Below, piece after piece: positions 1 through 7,044 of a stretch of 11,257 bases of DNA; positions within the stretch are counted from its first letter, which is position 1, and every line of letters begins with the position of its first letter. The translations under genes and the position numbers were made by a program. Where the stretch lies: assembly GCA_026770585.1 (NCBI GenBank), contig MU646367.1, positions 320,390-331,646 on the forward strand. Reading direction: 5' to 3'. The notes beneath the pieces were generated by a model, which saw only the letters and a list, made by a program, of their open reading frames with translations, ran no database searches and was not told where the DNA came from. The DNA is from Baffinella frigidus (Eukaryota; Cryptophyceae; Cryptomonadales; Baffinellaceae).

Positions 1-168
1 TGGTTGGTTGGTTGGTTGGTTGGTTGGTTGGTTGGTTGGTTGGTTGGTTGGCTGGTTGGTTGGCTGGTTGATAAGTTAGTTGATTAGTAGTTTGGTTATT
101 TGGTTATTTGTTTGGTTGTTTGTTTGTTTGTTTGTTTGGTTGGTTGGTCGGTTGGTCGGTCGGTCGGG
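1..168. repeat. TTGG/TTTG microsatellite in fabI intron 5
   Basis: About 13 TTGG tetramers (with a few CTGG variants) run from 1 to about 70. A degenerate TTGGTTA/TTTG stretch follows to about 140, then TTGG/TCGG units to about 168. It lies just downstream of the fabI exon 5 donor at 175-174 (minus strand), so it is intronic for fabI. On the mRNA-like strand it reads CCAA/CAAA. Confidence 0.85.
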
Positions 169-175
169 GTGGTAC

Positions 176-1512
176 CCAGCGCGGGAGGTGTCCAGCAGCG
201 GCCGGGTGACCTCCGGACCGTTGGCGAGAGAGTGGATCAGGATGTCAACCTGTGCTCCCGAACACTCCCGCCAGTCAGTAAGTACACGCCCCAACCTCCC
301 CCCCACCGCCTCTCGACATCTCTGCGGCGGTGCTCTCAGCAAGGTTGTCGGGCCTGGGTCGGGCGGTGCAGAGGGTGGGTGGCAAGGCAGCAGACCTTGC
401 CGTAGTCAGCCTTGACCTTCGCGGCGCACGACTCGATGTCGTAGCCCGTGATCCCGGCGTACCGCTTGTTCCTGATACCCAGAGCAATGCATCAGGCACT
501 GCCCGGAGCTGCACAATCCTAGTGGCGCACGATTGCGGCTGGCAGCGCACTGATGCTGCTACGCATGTGTGCACATCGTAAGAATGCAACCTCGACCGGG
601 AGGCACTGGGTGTGGTGGTGGGGGTCCGTACGCCTTGATGTCATCCGGCACCTCCGACGGGTTCGAGAACATAGCATCCAGGGGGTAGATCTGCCCAAGC
701 CACCACAATTTTAGCAGCAGTGCGATCCCCGCAGGTCGTTTCCCCCTCACCTATGCGTGCGTCCAAGCGAACCCCTTCGCTGGGGATATGGGTGGGCGGG
801 AAGGAGTTGTTTTCGTAGGGGTGAGAGGCGGTGCAGGGGAGGCAACGGCGGGCGGGAATGACGGGGACGTGTGGCAGGGGACCTTGTCGATGACCATGGC
901 GGTGCCGTCGAGGAGCTGCCCGTCCTCGCCGAACCCCTTCTTGATTCCGCGCTCGAAGAGGGTGAGGACAGGCGGCCAGGTGCCAACAACGATGGTGGCG
1001 CCCGCATTCGCCAGCTGCTTGGCAATCGCCCAACCGTACCCCGAAGCATCGGCCACACCGGCAATGAACGCCACCTGGGCACGCAGGCACCGTGGGTAGG
1101 GTCAGGGGATCGTCTCCAGCACATAGCGGCGTCTGGTTATGCGGTTTACGGGTGATCCCCTCACCCGGCCCCCCCAGGGACCACACGGGATCCTCATCTT
1201 GCAAGATCTCGTGCCAAAATCCGCGGGAGGCCGCCCGGGTGCTGCGGGATGCGGGATGCGGGAACGAACCTTGCCCGTAAGGTCGATGGAGTACCCCTTC
1301 ATGCTGGGCCCAGCCGCCGCCTGCCTAGGCGCGGCAAGCGGCATAGACTTGCGCCCAAATGACGGAAGCCTCGCTTTCGCCGCCACGTTGCATGCCGCGG
1401 TGCGGGTCGCAGCGAAAGAGCAGGGGCTCAGGGCGGGTGCGTTGAACGCAGCCGCCGGAGACGCCAAGGCCACAATCGACGCGACGCCCAACAGGACGTT
1501 CCTCCTCATCAT
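176..1512 (-). CDS. fabI: Plastid enoyl-ACP reductase (NADH), five 5' exons, gene truncated by window edge
   Basis: This gene encodes the enzyme that reduces enoyl-ACP to acyl-ACP with NADH, the last step of each elongation cycle of plastid type II fatty-acid synthesis. I read five exons: 1512-1270, 1074-883, 690-632, 471-396 and 249-176. All introns are GT-AG, and the exons join in frame to about 214 residues. Residues 1-22 are a signal peptide ([10 protein letters not shown] start, AAA|F cleavage) and about 23-72 are a basic transit peptide. The mature part has the Rossmann cofactor motif [15 protein letters not shown], the VVGTWPPVL strand, YPLDAMF, NKRYAG and HSLANGPEV, all hallmarks of plant-type FabI. 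The catalytic Tyr/Lys region and C-terminus lie beyond position 1. I chose the first of two adjacent ATGs (1512, 1509); either preserves the signal peptide. The family is certain; exact splice edges are inferred from frame and homology. Confidence 0.93.
1270..1512 (-). other. fabI: fabI exon 1: bipartite plastid targeting presequence
   Basis: The exon encodes 81 residues. Two Met and two Arg precede a hydrophobic core ([12 protein letters not shown]), and the predicted cleavage is before Phe23 in SPAAAFNAP, matching the ASAFAP-like motif needed to cross the outer membranes of red-derived complex plastids. Residues 23-72 are rich in Ala, Ser, Arg and Lys with almost no acidic residues, as expected of a transit peptide. 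The mature enzyme begins around GYSIDLTGK. The exon ends AAG|GTTCGT in phase 0 and exon 2 resumes with VAFIAGV. Three tandem TGCGGGA heptamers (1243-1263) sit just inside intron 1. Confidence 0.85.
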
Positions 1513-1820
1513 TACGATCGCTGATCCGATGGAGAGCTCGGTGGGACAGAGCCTCTCGATCTTTCGCTATCTCCCTACAGGCTACGTCCCTAGGGCGCCT
1601 ACCGTAGGAGGTGAAATCTCTTCTTGTATCTGGAATGCACGCTTTTCGGCGAATCCCGGTACAAACGGTGTTTTGCGAGACGATGAAAAGGTCGTGAAGA
1701 GAGAGTTGGCTGAAAGTCGGGGCAACTTTTGCCGATATTTGGAAGTCAATTGTTTAAAACCTTTAGGTTTTGTGCCTCAACAAAGGCCAAACAAGCGCTT
1801 GAAACATGAGGAACGATCCC
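1513..1820 (-). promoter_or_regulatory. fabI upstream region (5' UTR and promoter), duplicated at 5373-5620
   Basis: This is non-coding DNA directly upstream of the fabI start. No TATA box is obvious. Its proximal 230 bases are recognisably conserved in a second copy near 5373-5620, including an identical 21-base block at 1588-1608 and the similar stretch around 1640-1700. A small indel next to the start codon separates the copies: the second copy lacks about 10 bases between two CGAT words. The promoter role is inferred from position only. Confidence 0.55.
1588..1608. promoter_or_regulatory. Identical 21-base block upstream of fabI, with nested palindromes
   Basis: The block contains CCCTAGGG, GGCGCC and the interrupted palindrome CCTAC-C-GTAGG. 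It lies 76-96 bases upstream of the fabI ATG. It is identical at 5464-5484, whereas the flanks of the two copies have diverged by substitutions and indels. That pattern suggests a protein-binding or core-promoter element; function is inferred. Confidence 0.4.
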
Positions 1821-2023
1821 GCGATCCGAAAGCAAAAAAAAAAAATGCTTTCTCTGCAGTCCTTTCTACGGAAGGGCGTGTCGTTGGGCTATGTTGGGCG
1901 AAATTAACACCTAAAGGACCTAAAGGACCTTGCTTGAAAGGACTTTTCCAGATTTTTTCTACGGAAAGGCGTGTCGTTGGGCTATGTTGGGAGCATTTAA
2001 AACCTTGAGGACCTAAAGGACCT
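1821..2023 (+). repeat. Dispersed repeat with internal 93-bp tandem duplication
   Basis: Starting at GCGATCCGAAAGC, this segment matches the minus strand of 9223-9070. Inside it a unit beginning TTTCTACGGAAGGGCG at 1863 recurs at 1956, giving a 93-base period. Each unit contains CTATGTTGGG and ends in a version of CCTAAAGGACC. One plus-strand frame reads through and gives the repeated peptide GRVVGLCW, but there is no other sign of coding. A poly-A run (1834-1845) interrupts the first part. It is probably a degenerate transposable element or satellite fragment; I cannot name a family. Confidence 0.7.
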
Positions 2024-2412
2024 AGAGCCTGGGGTTCTCTCTCGCTCTCTCCCTCTCTTCAGAAAGTCGGTGTCGAGGATTTCTGGGTGTGGGATCTTCA
2101 GAGATCTGGTCGAGACTGGGGTTTTCAGAAAGTCTGTTTCGAAATTTTCTGCGATTTTGGCATGCTCTGCTGCTGCAAGGAACGTGGCTCTCCGAGTAAA
2201 GGACCACACAGAAACAAAGTTCACGGGGTCTACTTGAGACACCCATCCATCTTCCTTTAATCAACACAACTATCCCGTATGCGGCCTGTAGCCAATACAC
2301 TCCTATCGCATGATATTTGGCAGACGCATCCGAGGAGGATGTCTCTGGCATCCTGCTTGGACTGGAGTCACGTGACCACATCGCGCAGGCTGGTGCTGCC
2401 TTCCATGGCCTG
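2024..2412. other. Unique intergenic DNA with a 28-bp direct repeat
   Basis: There is no convincing gene here. Two 28-base direct repeats, starting TTCAGAAAGTC and ending TTTCTG, lie at 2058-2085 and 2124-2151 and match at about 23 of 28 positions. A CT-rich stretch (2036-2058) precedes them. The short open frames on both strands show no recognisable motifs. The segment ends where TTTAGGG-like repeats begin. Confidence 0.6.
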
Positions 2413-3717
2413 CTTCAGGGTTGATGGTTTAGGGTTTGGCGTTTGGGGTGTGGGGTTTAGGGTCGAGGGTTGTGGGTTTGGGTTTGAGGGTTTAGAGTTT
2501 AGGGTTTAGGGTTTAGGGTTTAGGGTTTAGGAAGTAGAGTTTCGGGTTTAGGGTTTGGGGTAAAGGGTTTAGGATTTAGGGTTCAGGGTTTAGGGTTTAG
2601 GGTTTACAGGGATACCTCGTGAGTAAGAAATTGCATCGTAAGAAAATGGACCGAATTGGACCGACCTTCGAAGGTCCGTGTTTGATGCAATGAGTACCAG
2701 AGCTGGCACTAAATGAAGAAACCGCTGGTTTCGAATTAGGATTTAGAGTTTATGGTCTACGGTTTAAGGGTTAGAATTTAGGGTTTATGGTTGATGGTTT
2801 GAGAAAAAGGGTCCAAACTCCAAACCCTGAAGGGTGTTCTTATAGCCGAGGTACCCTTGTAGGGTTTAGGGTTTAGGGTTTAGAGTTTAGGGTTTAGAGT
2901 TTAGGGTTTAGGGCTCAGAGTTTAGGATTCAGGGTTTGGGTTCCGGGAATTAGGGTGTAGGGTTTGGGGAAGGGTTTAGGGTTTGGTTTAGAGTTCAGGT
3001 CCAAATGAATTAGGGTTTGGGTTAAAATTGGGGGTTTGTGTTAAGGGTTTAGGGTTCAGGCTCAGGCATTAGGGTTTTGGGCTAAGACATTCTAAAGGGT
3101 TTAGGGGTTTAGGGGTTTAGGGTTTACGGTTTGGGGTTTCATTGTTCAGGGTTCAGGGGTAAGGGCATAAGAATGCGGGATTAGAGTTCAAGGTTCAAGT
3201 TTAGGATTTCCCCCCCCGTTATTTTCCGTTATTTCCGATTTATTAAAGAGGATTGTCGGTGTCAGCCCGTGCCGTAGGGTTTTGGGCTCATGTTTTTAAA
3301 AAAAGTTGTAGGGTTTAGGGTTTAGGGTTTAGGGTTTAGGGTTTAGGGTTTAGGGGTTAGTGTTTGAGGTTTAGAGTTGGGAGATTAGTGTTCTGAGACC
3401 CCGCTTGGGAGGAGAGAGGCCGCGCCGGCCAAGGCCAGAAAGTAAGATTCGGGGTTTAGTGTTTAGTGTTCATGGTTTATGGTTTATTGTTTGTGGGTTG
3501 TGGTTTAGGGTTTTGTGTTTAGGGTCCAGGCTGTAGGGCTGAGGGCTCAGGAATCAGGGATCAGGGTTTTTAGTTTAAGTTCTAGGGTTTGAGGTTGATG
3601 GTTCAGGGTTCAGGGATTATTGTTTAGGGTTTAGGGTTTGAGGTTGAGGGTTGAGGGTTTAAGGTCTAGGGTTTTGGGTTTAGGGTTTAGGGTTGAGGGT
3701 TTAGAGTGTTGGTTTTA
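2413..3717 (+). repeat. Degenerate TTTAGGG telomere-type array with inserts
   Basis: Heptamers of TTTAGGG and one-base variants (TTCAGGG, TTTGGGG, TTTAGAG, TTGAGGG) fill most of the segment, always in the same orientation. Perfect runs include about 3 units near 2500-2530 and 6 units at 3314-3355. Non-telomeric inserts occupy 2605-2861 (partly), about 3208-3307 (C-run followed by AT-rich DNA) and about 3395-3450 (GC-rich, with GGCCGCGCCGGCC). I see no gene. It is best read as decayed interstitial telomeric DNA. Confidence 0.85.
2605..2861. mobile_element. MITE-like insert with TACAGGG..ACCTCG inverted ends, inside telomere-like array
   Basis: The left end TACAGGGATACCTCG (2605-2619) and the right end CCGAGGTACCCTTGTA (2846-2861, reverse complement TACAAGGGTACCTCGG) are inverted. 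Both abut TTTAGGG units. The ends match those of the 6918-7044 element. Inside are a perfect 14-base palindrome GACCTTCGAAGGTC (2663-2676) and wider arms TTGCATC (2631-2637) / GATGCAA (2684-2690). There is no coding capacity, and part of the interior (2735-2810) is itself telomere-like. The mobile-element reading is inferred. Confidence 0.5.
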
Positions 3718-4275
3718 GCAAAATGAATTTTTATATGGGCGCGAATCCCCCGAGAGGACACTGGTGTTTTATGACACTTTGGTTTAAGGGCTCTAACGTC
3801 TTTTTCAGCTCTGAAATTGGAGCCAACTGGTCTCCTAAAGTCCGAATTGGAGCCGTTTGTCGCACAGAGACTCACATATCCGGGCCGTGCGATTTCCAAT
3901 CGAAAATGTGAACTGTGTTTAACCGAGCCCCTGCCGAGGGCTTGGTTGAACACAGGTCAAAGTTTTGGAAAATTCAAAAAAATCGGCGGAGAAGGGCGAG
4001 TCTCCGCGATCTACGCGATCCCCAACATCCCTCGGGGCGAACACCAACATCGGGGGGGCGAGGCCACACTTTTAAAGTGAGATCCTTGTGGGTAGTGTGG
4101 GTAGGATGGGAACTCCGACACCGATTCTGGGAGGGGAACTCCGAACGACACCGAGCCAGATTTCCTCCTGCCAGATGCTAACATCATGTCGTAAACGTGG
4201 TACAAATCCTGTAGTAAGATGGCTGTTATAAAAAATCTTTTTAAAATGAATTTTTTCTCCCCCACCTAAAAATAC
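3718..4275. other. Unique island between telomere-like arrays
   Basis: About 560 bases without TTTAGGG repeats. No gene was recognised: the open frames on both strands are short and overlapping, with no known motif. It contains two close copies of AATTGGAGCC (about 3815 and 3845), a strong hairpin at 3913-3955 and a direct repeat of GGGAACTCCGA around 4108 and 4134. An A/T-rich stretch closes it at about 4220-4260. Confidence 0.6.
3913..3955 (+). other. 18-bp stem, 7-nt loop hairpin
   Basis: The left arm CTGTGTTTAACCGAGCCC (3913-3930) pairs with the right arm GGGCTTGGTTGAACACAG (3938-3955) across the loop CTGCCGA. As DNA it has two mismatches. Read as plus-strand RNA both become G-U wobbles, so all 18 positions pair. 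On the minus strand they would be A-C mismatches. This favours, but does not prove, a plus-strand RNA structure; an inverted-repeat element is the alternative. Confidence 0.55.
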
Positions 4276-4280
4276 ACCTT

Positions 4281-4554
4281 GGTGTTGGGTTTTATGGTTC
4301 AGGATTCAGGGATGAGGGTTCGGGGATAAGGGTTCAGGGTGTGGGTTTTGGTGTTTAGAGTTCAGGGTTCAAATGTTAGGGTACATGTAGGGTAGAGATT
4401 TCAGGGATTAGGGTTTAGGGTTTAGGGTCTAGGGTTTAAGGTTTAGGGTTTGGGGTTTGGGGTTTAGGGTTTGGGGCTTAGGGTTTAGGGTTTCGGGTTC
4501 AAGACTTGGGGCTTAGGGTTCAGAGTTCAGAGTTCAGGTTTGGGGTTTAGGGTC
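4281..4554 (+). repeat. Degenerate TTTAGGG telomere-type array
   Basis: Heptameric TTTAGGG variants (TTCAGGG, TTTGGGG and others) in the same orientation as all other blocks. Only short perfect stretches occur, near 4410-4430 and 4480. No gene was seen. Confidence 0.85.
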
Positions 4555-4798
4555 AACTTTCCTCTCACGCTTTCCGGCAAGTTACCCTGTGCCAATGCCC
4601 TCAACAACACTGATCGATTTGAGTCAACTCAATGTCCAGATTTGAGTTAACTCAATGTCCATTGAGTTAACTCAAAACTCGCATTAGGTCCTTTGAAACG
4701 TTGTCGTTGACTTTGTAAAGTCACAGGAGAAAATCCTTCAACTCAATTGCCATAAGCAACTTGATGTTTGATAAAAGGTTTGCTGGGGAGAGCGGGTG
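4555..4798. other. Unique island with palindrome cluster
   Basis: This non-telomeric segment has no gene. It holds three palindromic copies at 4618-4678 and a further short inverted repeat TGACTTT-GT-AAAGTCA at 4708-4723. A half-site CAACTCAA follows near 4739. Possible roles are a regulatory site cluster or a remnant of a small element. Confidence 0.55.
4618..4678. promoter_or_regulatory. Three palindromic TTGAGT(T/C)AACTCAA sites
   Basis: Copies lie at 4618-4637, 4641-4660 and 4661-4678. The second and third contain TGAGTTAACTCA; the third is the perfect 14-base palindrome TTGAGTTAACTCAA. The first reads TGAGTCAACTCA, which includes a TGAGTCA word of the type bound by bZIP factors. The first two share the tail ATGTCC. 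The spacing is 23 then 20 bases. No adjacent start codon or gene supports a definite target. Confidence 0.4.
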
Positions 4799-5261
4799 CT
4801 AGGGTTCAGAGTTTAGGGTTCAGGGCTTAGGGCTCAGGGTTCAGGGATCAGGGTTCAGGATTCAGGGTTTATAGTTTGAGGTTTGGGGTTTGAGGTTCAT
4901 GGTTTAGGGTTCAGAGATAAGGGATAAGGGTTTAGTGTTTAGGGTCTAGGGTTTAGCGATTAAAGTTTAAGGTTTAATGTTTAGGTTTTAGGTTTTAGGG
5001 TTCAGGGTTCAGGGTTCGGGGTTTCTGGTGTAGGGTCTAGGGTTTGTTTTGTAGTGTTTAGGGTTTAGGGCTTAGGATTTGGGTGTTAGTGTTTAGGGTT
5101 CAGGTTTCAGGGTTTGGTTTGGGGTAAGGTTGTAGAGTTATCGGTAGGTTTTAATGTTCAGGTTCTGGAGTTTAGGGTTAAGGTTTAAGCGTAAAGCGTT
5201 AAGGGTCAAGGGTTAAGGGTTCGAGTTTAGGGTTTAGGGATTAGGGATCAGGAATTGGCGT
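4799..5261 (+). repeat. Degenerate TTTAGGG telomere-type array ending at duplicated fabI fragment
   Basis: A strongly decayed heptamer array (TTCAGGG, TTTAGTG, TTAAGGG and other variants) in the same orientation as the other blocks. It ends about 20 bases before the duplicated fabI exon 1 segment begins at 5281. No gene was seen. Confidence 0.8.
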
Positions 5262-5372
5262 TTAGTGGTTAAGGTGTGGGCAGGGGCTCAGCGCGGGTTC
5301 GTTGAACGCATCCTCCGGAGACGCCAAGGCCACAATCGACGCGACGCCCAGCAGGACGTTCCTCCTTATCAT
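5262..5372 (-). pseudogene. Truncated second copy of the fabI signal-peptide exon
   Basis: From an ATG at 5372, the minus strand encodes [19 protein letters not shown] followed by EDAFNEPALSPC. This is nearly the same as residues 1-31 of the fabI presequence at 1512-1420. Similarity then stops abruptly. Five unrelated residues follow in flanking telomere-like DNA, and a TAA closes the frame at 5264-5262. In the copy Ala20-Ala21 are replaced by Glu-Asp beside the cleavage site, suggesting relaxed constraint on targeting. Most likely this is a dead exon left by a segmental duplication. A short splice onto unseen exons further left is possible, but none is recognisable before 2413. Confidence 0.75.
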
Positions 5373-5620
5373 CACGATGGAGAGCTCGGTTGGACTCTAG
5401 GTGGACAGAGCCGATCTAGATCGTTCCTTTAGGTTCTTCGTCCTATCTCCATACGGGCTAGGACCCTAGGGCGCCTACCGTAGGCGATTAAAGCTGTTTG
5501 TGTGTTTGGACCGCACGCTTCCCGGCGAATCCTGGTACAATCGGGTGTTTTTGCGAGATCATGAAAAGCCCCGCGAAGAGAGTCACGGCGGGTGGTTTTC
5601 GCCTGTTTTCCAGGCCCCGG
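5281..5620 (-). repeat. Segmental duplication of fabI 5' end and promoter (copy of 1421-1745)
   Basis: The segment aligns in the same orientation with about 1421-1745, at an offset near 3860 bases. It includes the start codon, the signal peptide, the 5' UTR, the identical 21-base block (5464-5484) and the stretch CGGCGAATCC-GGTACAA. Similarity fades beyond about 5600. The left limit is sharp and abuts telomere-like DNA. Identity is high in the coding part and lower, with indels, upstream. Confidence 0.85.
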
Positions 5621-5837
5621 AAGGGGATTTGGTCCGCTTCAGGTCCCAGAGAAGTGTCGAGGACTCGACGCTTCCGGAACTAACTAACCTCCTGGCTGGG
5701 CGCGGAACCTTGCGGGGGAGCAGCGTTTCCTGACGAGATCCGCGGCGCTCAGCGCGCGACAAGTTGCAAGCAGAAGCTCGCGGCGCGCGGATGCCTGTGC
5801 GGCGCACGCTCTTGGGACGACCGTAAGAAGACGCACC

Positions 5838-6782
5838 ATGCTTCCGCTGCTGGGGCGGCCCTGCTCGCTGGCGGCGGCGGCGCTGCTCGCGGGCAGCCTG
5901 GTCTGCTGCACCGAGGGGCTGCCTCGCACGCCGTCTCCGGCGGGCGGAGTGTCTGTTTTGCGAGGGGGCGTGCCGGCGGGTGGGCACCTTTGCGGTGGAG
6001 GGAGCGGCCAGGAGACGGGCAGCGGGCTCAGTAAGAAGGGCTTGCAGCCTGACAGTCCTGCAGCCACGCCGGACGAGGAGTTCATGGTGGCGCAGACTGG
6101 CTTAGCCAACGGCTCTTTGGGCAGGACGGCGGGCGAGAACCCAACAGCGGCGAAACAGTATCTGCGGTCCAGGAAGTTGGACTGGCACGAACGTCAGAAC
6201 AGGACGCTGGGCTGGTTTGGCAGTACGAGGGCGTACGACCTGTTCCCCCGCCCAGGCGAAGATCTTTCGGTGCAATCGCTACAGGAGGAGTGGATCTTCG
6301 AACCCAGCGACTGCCTCACGTTCCGACACCGCGCGCCCGTCACTTTCGGGGAAGTCCCGGACATCCCAGGTATTCTTGGCTTCGTGGAGGTGCTGCTGCA
6401 GTTCGTCCCGTTGTTCACCTGGCTCCTCTATCTCAACCGCGGGCGCTGGAACTGCGCCGTGTGCGATCTGCCGCGCGGTGATCACCCGCTGAAGACGCAG
6501 GGTGAGGCGGAGTACGCGTTCCGGGAGGCGATGCGGGACCGCGACATCCCCCTCGCGGTGCGCCTCATCAAAGGAGGGTTGGATTGCGAGGAGGGCTCCG
6601 ACAACCACGAGCTCATGACCTTCCTCATCGCCAACTACTGCGAAGACTCCTTCGAGGCGGTGCGGCACTTGGAACCCAGGGCCGATGAGATGTACGAGCA
6701 CCTCAGCGGGACGCCCACGCCGATCTACGCCCACCCTCATCTACTCTTTCGACCTTTCACCGAGGAGATGCCTTTCCTCTGA
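5838..6782 (+). CDS. Unrecognised 314-residue protein with signal peptide, one membrane segment and possible ankyrin-like C-terminus
   Basis: I do not recognise this protein as a named family. Residues 1-24 look like a signal peptide (LAAAALLAGSLVCC core). Residues 25-80 are Gly/Pro/Ser-rich and low in complexity. NGS (91-93) and NRT (121-123) are possible N-glycosylation sites. Residues 178-199 (ILGFVEVLLQFVPLFTWLLYL) form a likely membrane helix, followed by RGRWNCAVC. Residues about 224-300 (AFREAMRDRDIPLAVRLIKGG, then LMTFLIANY) resemble degenerate ankyrin helices. The start has a good eukaryotic context (CACCATGC), codons are GC-rich like the fabI exons, and AATAAA lies 42 bases after the stop. 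The frame begins about 220 bases beyond the duplicated fabI promoter. An unseen intron near the 3' end, and therefore a different C-terminus, cannot be excluded. Confidence 0.6.
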   Translation: MLPLLGRPCSLAAAALLAGSLVCCTEGLPRTPSPAGGVSVLRGGVPAGGHLCGGGSGQETGSGLSKKGLQPDSPAATPDEEFMVAQTGLANGSLGRTAGENPTAAKQYLRSRKLDWHERQNRTLGWFGSTRAYDLFPRPGEDLSVQSLQEEWIFEPSDCLTFRHRAPVTFGEVPDIPGILGFVEVLLQFVPLFTWLLYLNRGRWNCAVCDLPRGDHPLKTQGEAEYAFREAMRDRDIPLAVRLIKGGLDCEEGSDNHELMTFLIANYCEDSFEAVRHLEPRADEMYEHLSGTPTPIYAHPHLLFRPFTEEMPFL

Positions 6783-6824
6783 CAGCGCTCGAGCGGCCCG
6801 CTCTCATGTAGATACACCGTCATT

Positions 6825-6830
6825 AATAAA
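6825..6830 (+). terminator. AATAAA polyadenylation signal of the 5838 gene
   Basis: A canonical AATAAA lies 42 bases downstream of the TGA at 6780-6782 on the same strand, a normal distance for 3' end formation. The cleavage site itself is not visible. Confidence 0.45.
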
Positions 6831-6917
6831 TAGACGAGCAGACTCTTGGCAGGAAGTGAGCATGCGGGGTTCCTCTCCTGGCGCGCCACGATGGCCGTGA
6901 CAGTGCGCGGGTACATG

Positions 6918-7044
6918 TACAGGGGCACCTCGCTCATTCGAAACCTTCCCCCCCCAAGGACCCTACAGTACATGTAGGCCTATGCCTAGGGCCCTATGGT
7001 GGTCCTATGGGGTGGCGCTTTCTTTTGAGCGAGGTACCCCTGTA
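6918..7044. mobile_element. MITE-like element with 19-bp terminal inverted repeats
   Basis: The ends TACAGGGGCACCTCGCTCA (6918-6936) and TGAGCGAGGTACCCCTGTA (7026-7044) are inverted repeats matching at 18 of 19 positions, 127 bases overall. The interior has a C-run and repeated CCTATG/CCCTATGG words but no frame. Related ends occur at 2605-2619, 2846-2861 and about 7193-7213. Translated, the ends give RGTSL or SEVPLY, which would appear in spurious gene models. No target-site duplication is clear. Confidence 0.55.

Noticed and set aside
1139-2008. 289-codon open frame on plus strand
   Set aside because: It lies antisense to fabI exon 1 and intron 1 and then runs through the promoter and a dispersed repeat. 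It has no recognisable domain, and its openness follows from the GC-rich opposite strand.
4618-4678. CRISPR-like repeat array
   Set aside because: Only three short palindromic units with spacers of at most three bases, in a eukaryotic context.
5262-5372. A functional second fabI gene
   Set aside because: Only the first 31 codons are present, followed by unrelated residues and a stop; no downstream fabI exon is found to the left before 2413.
5583-6109. Minus-strand frames of 134 and 141 codons
   Set aside because: They overlap the better supported plus-strand gene start at 5838 and are Arg/Ala/Pro-rich antisense frames without motifs.
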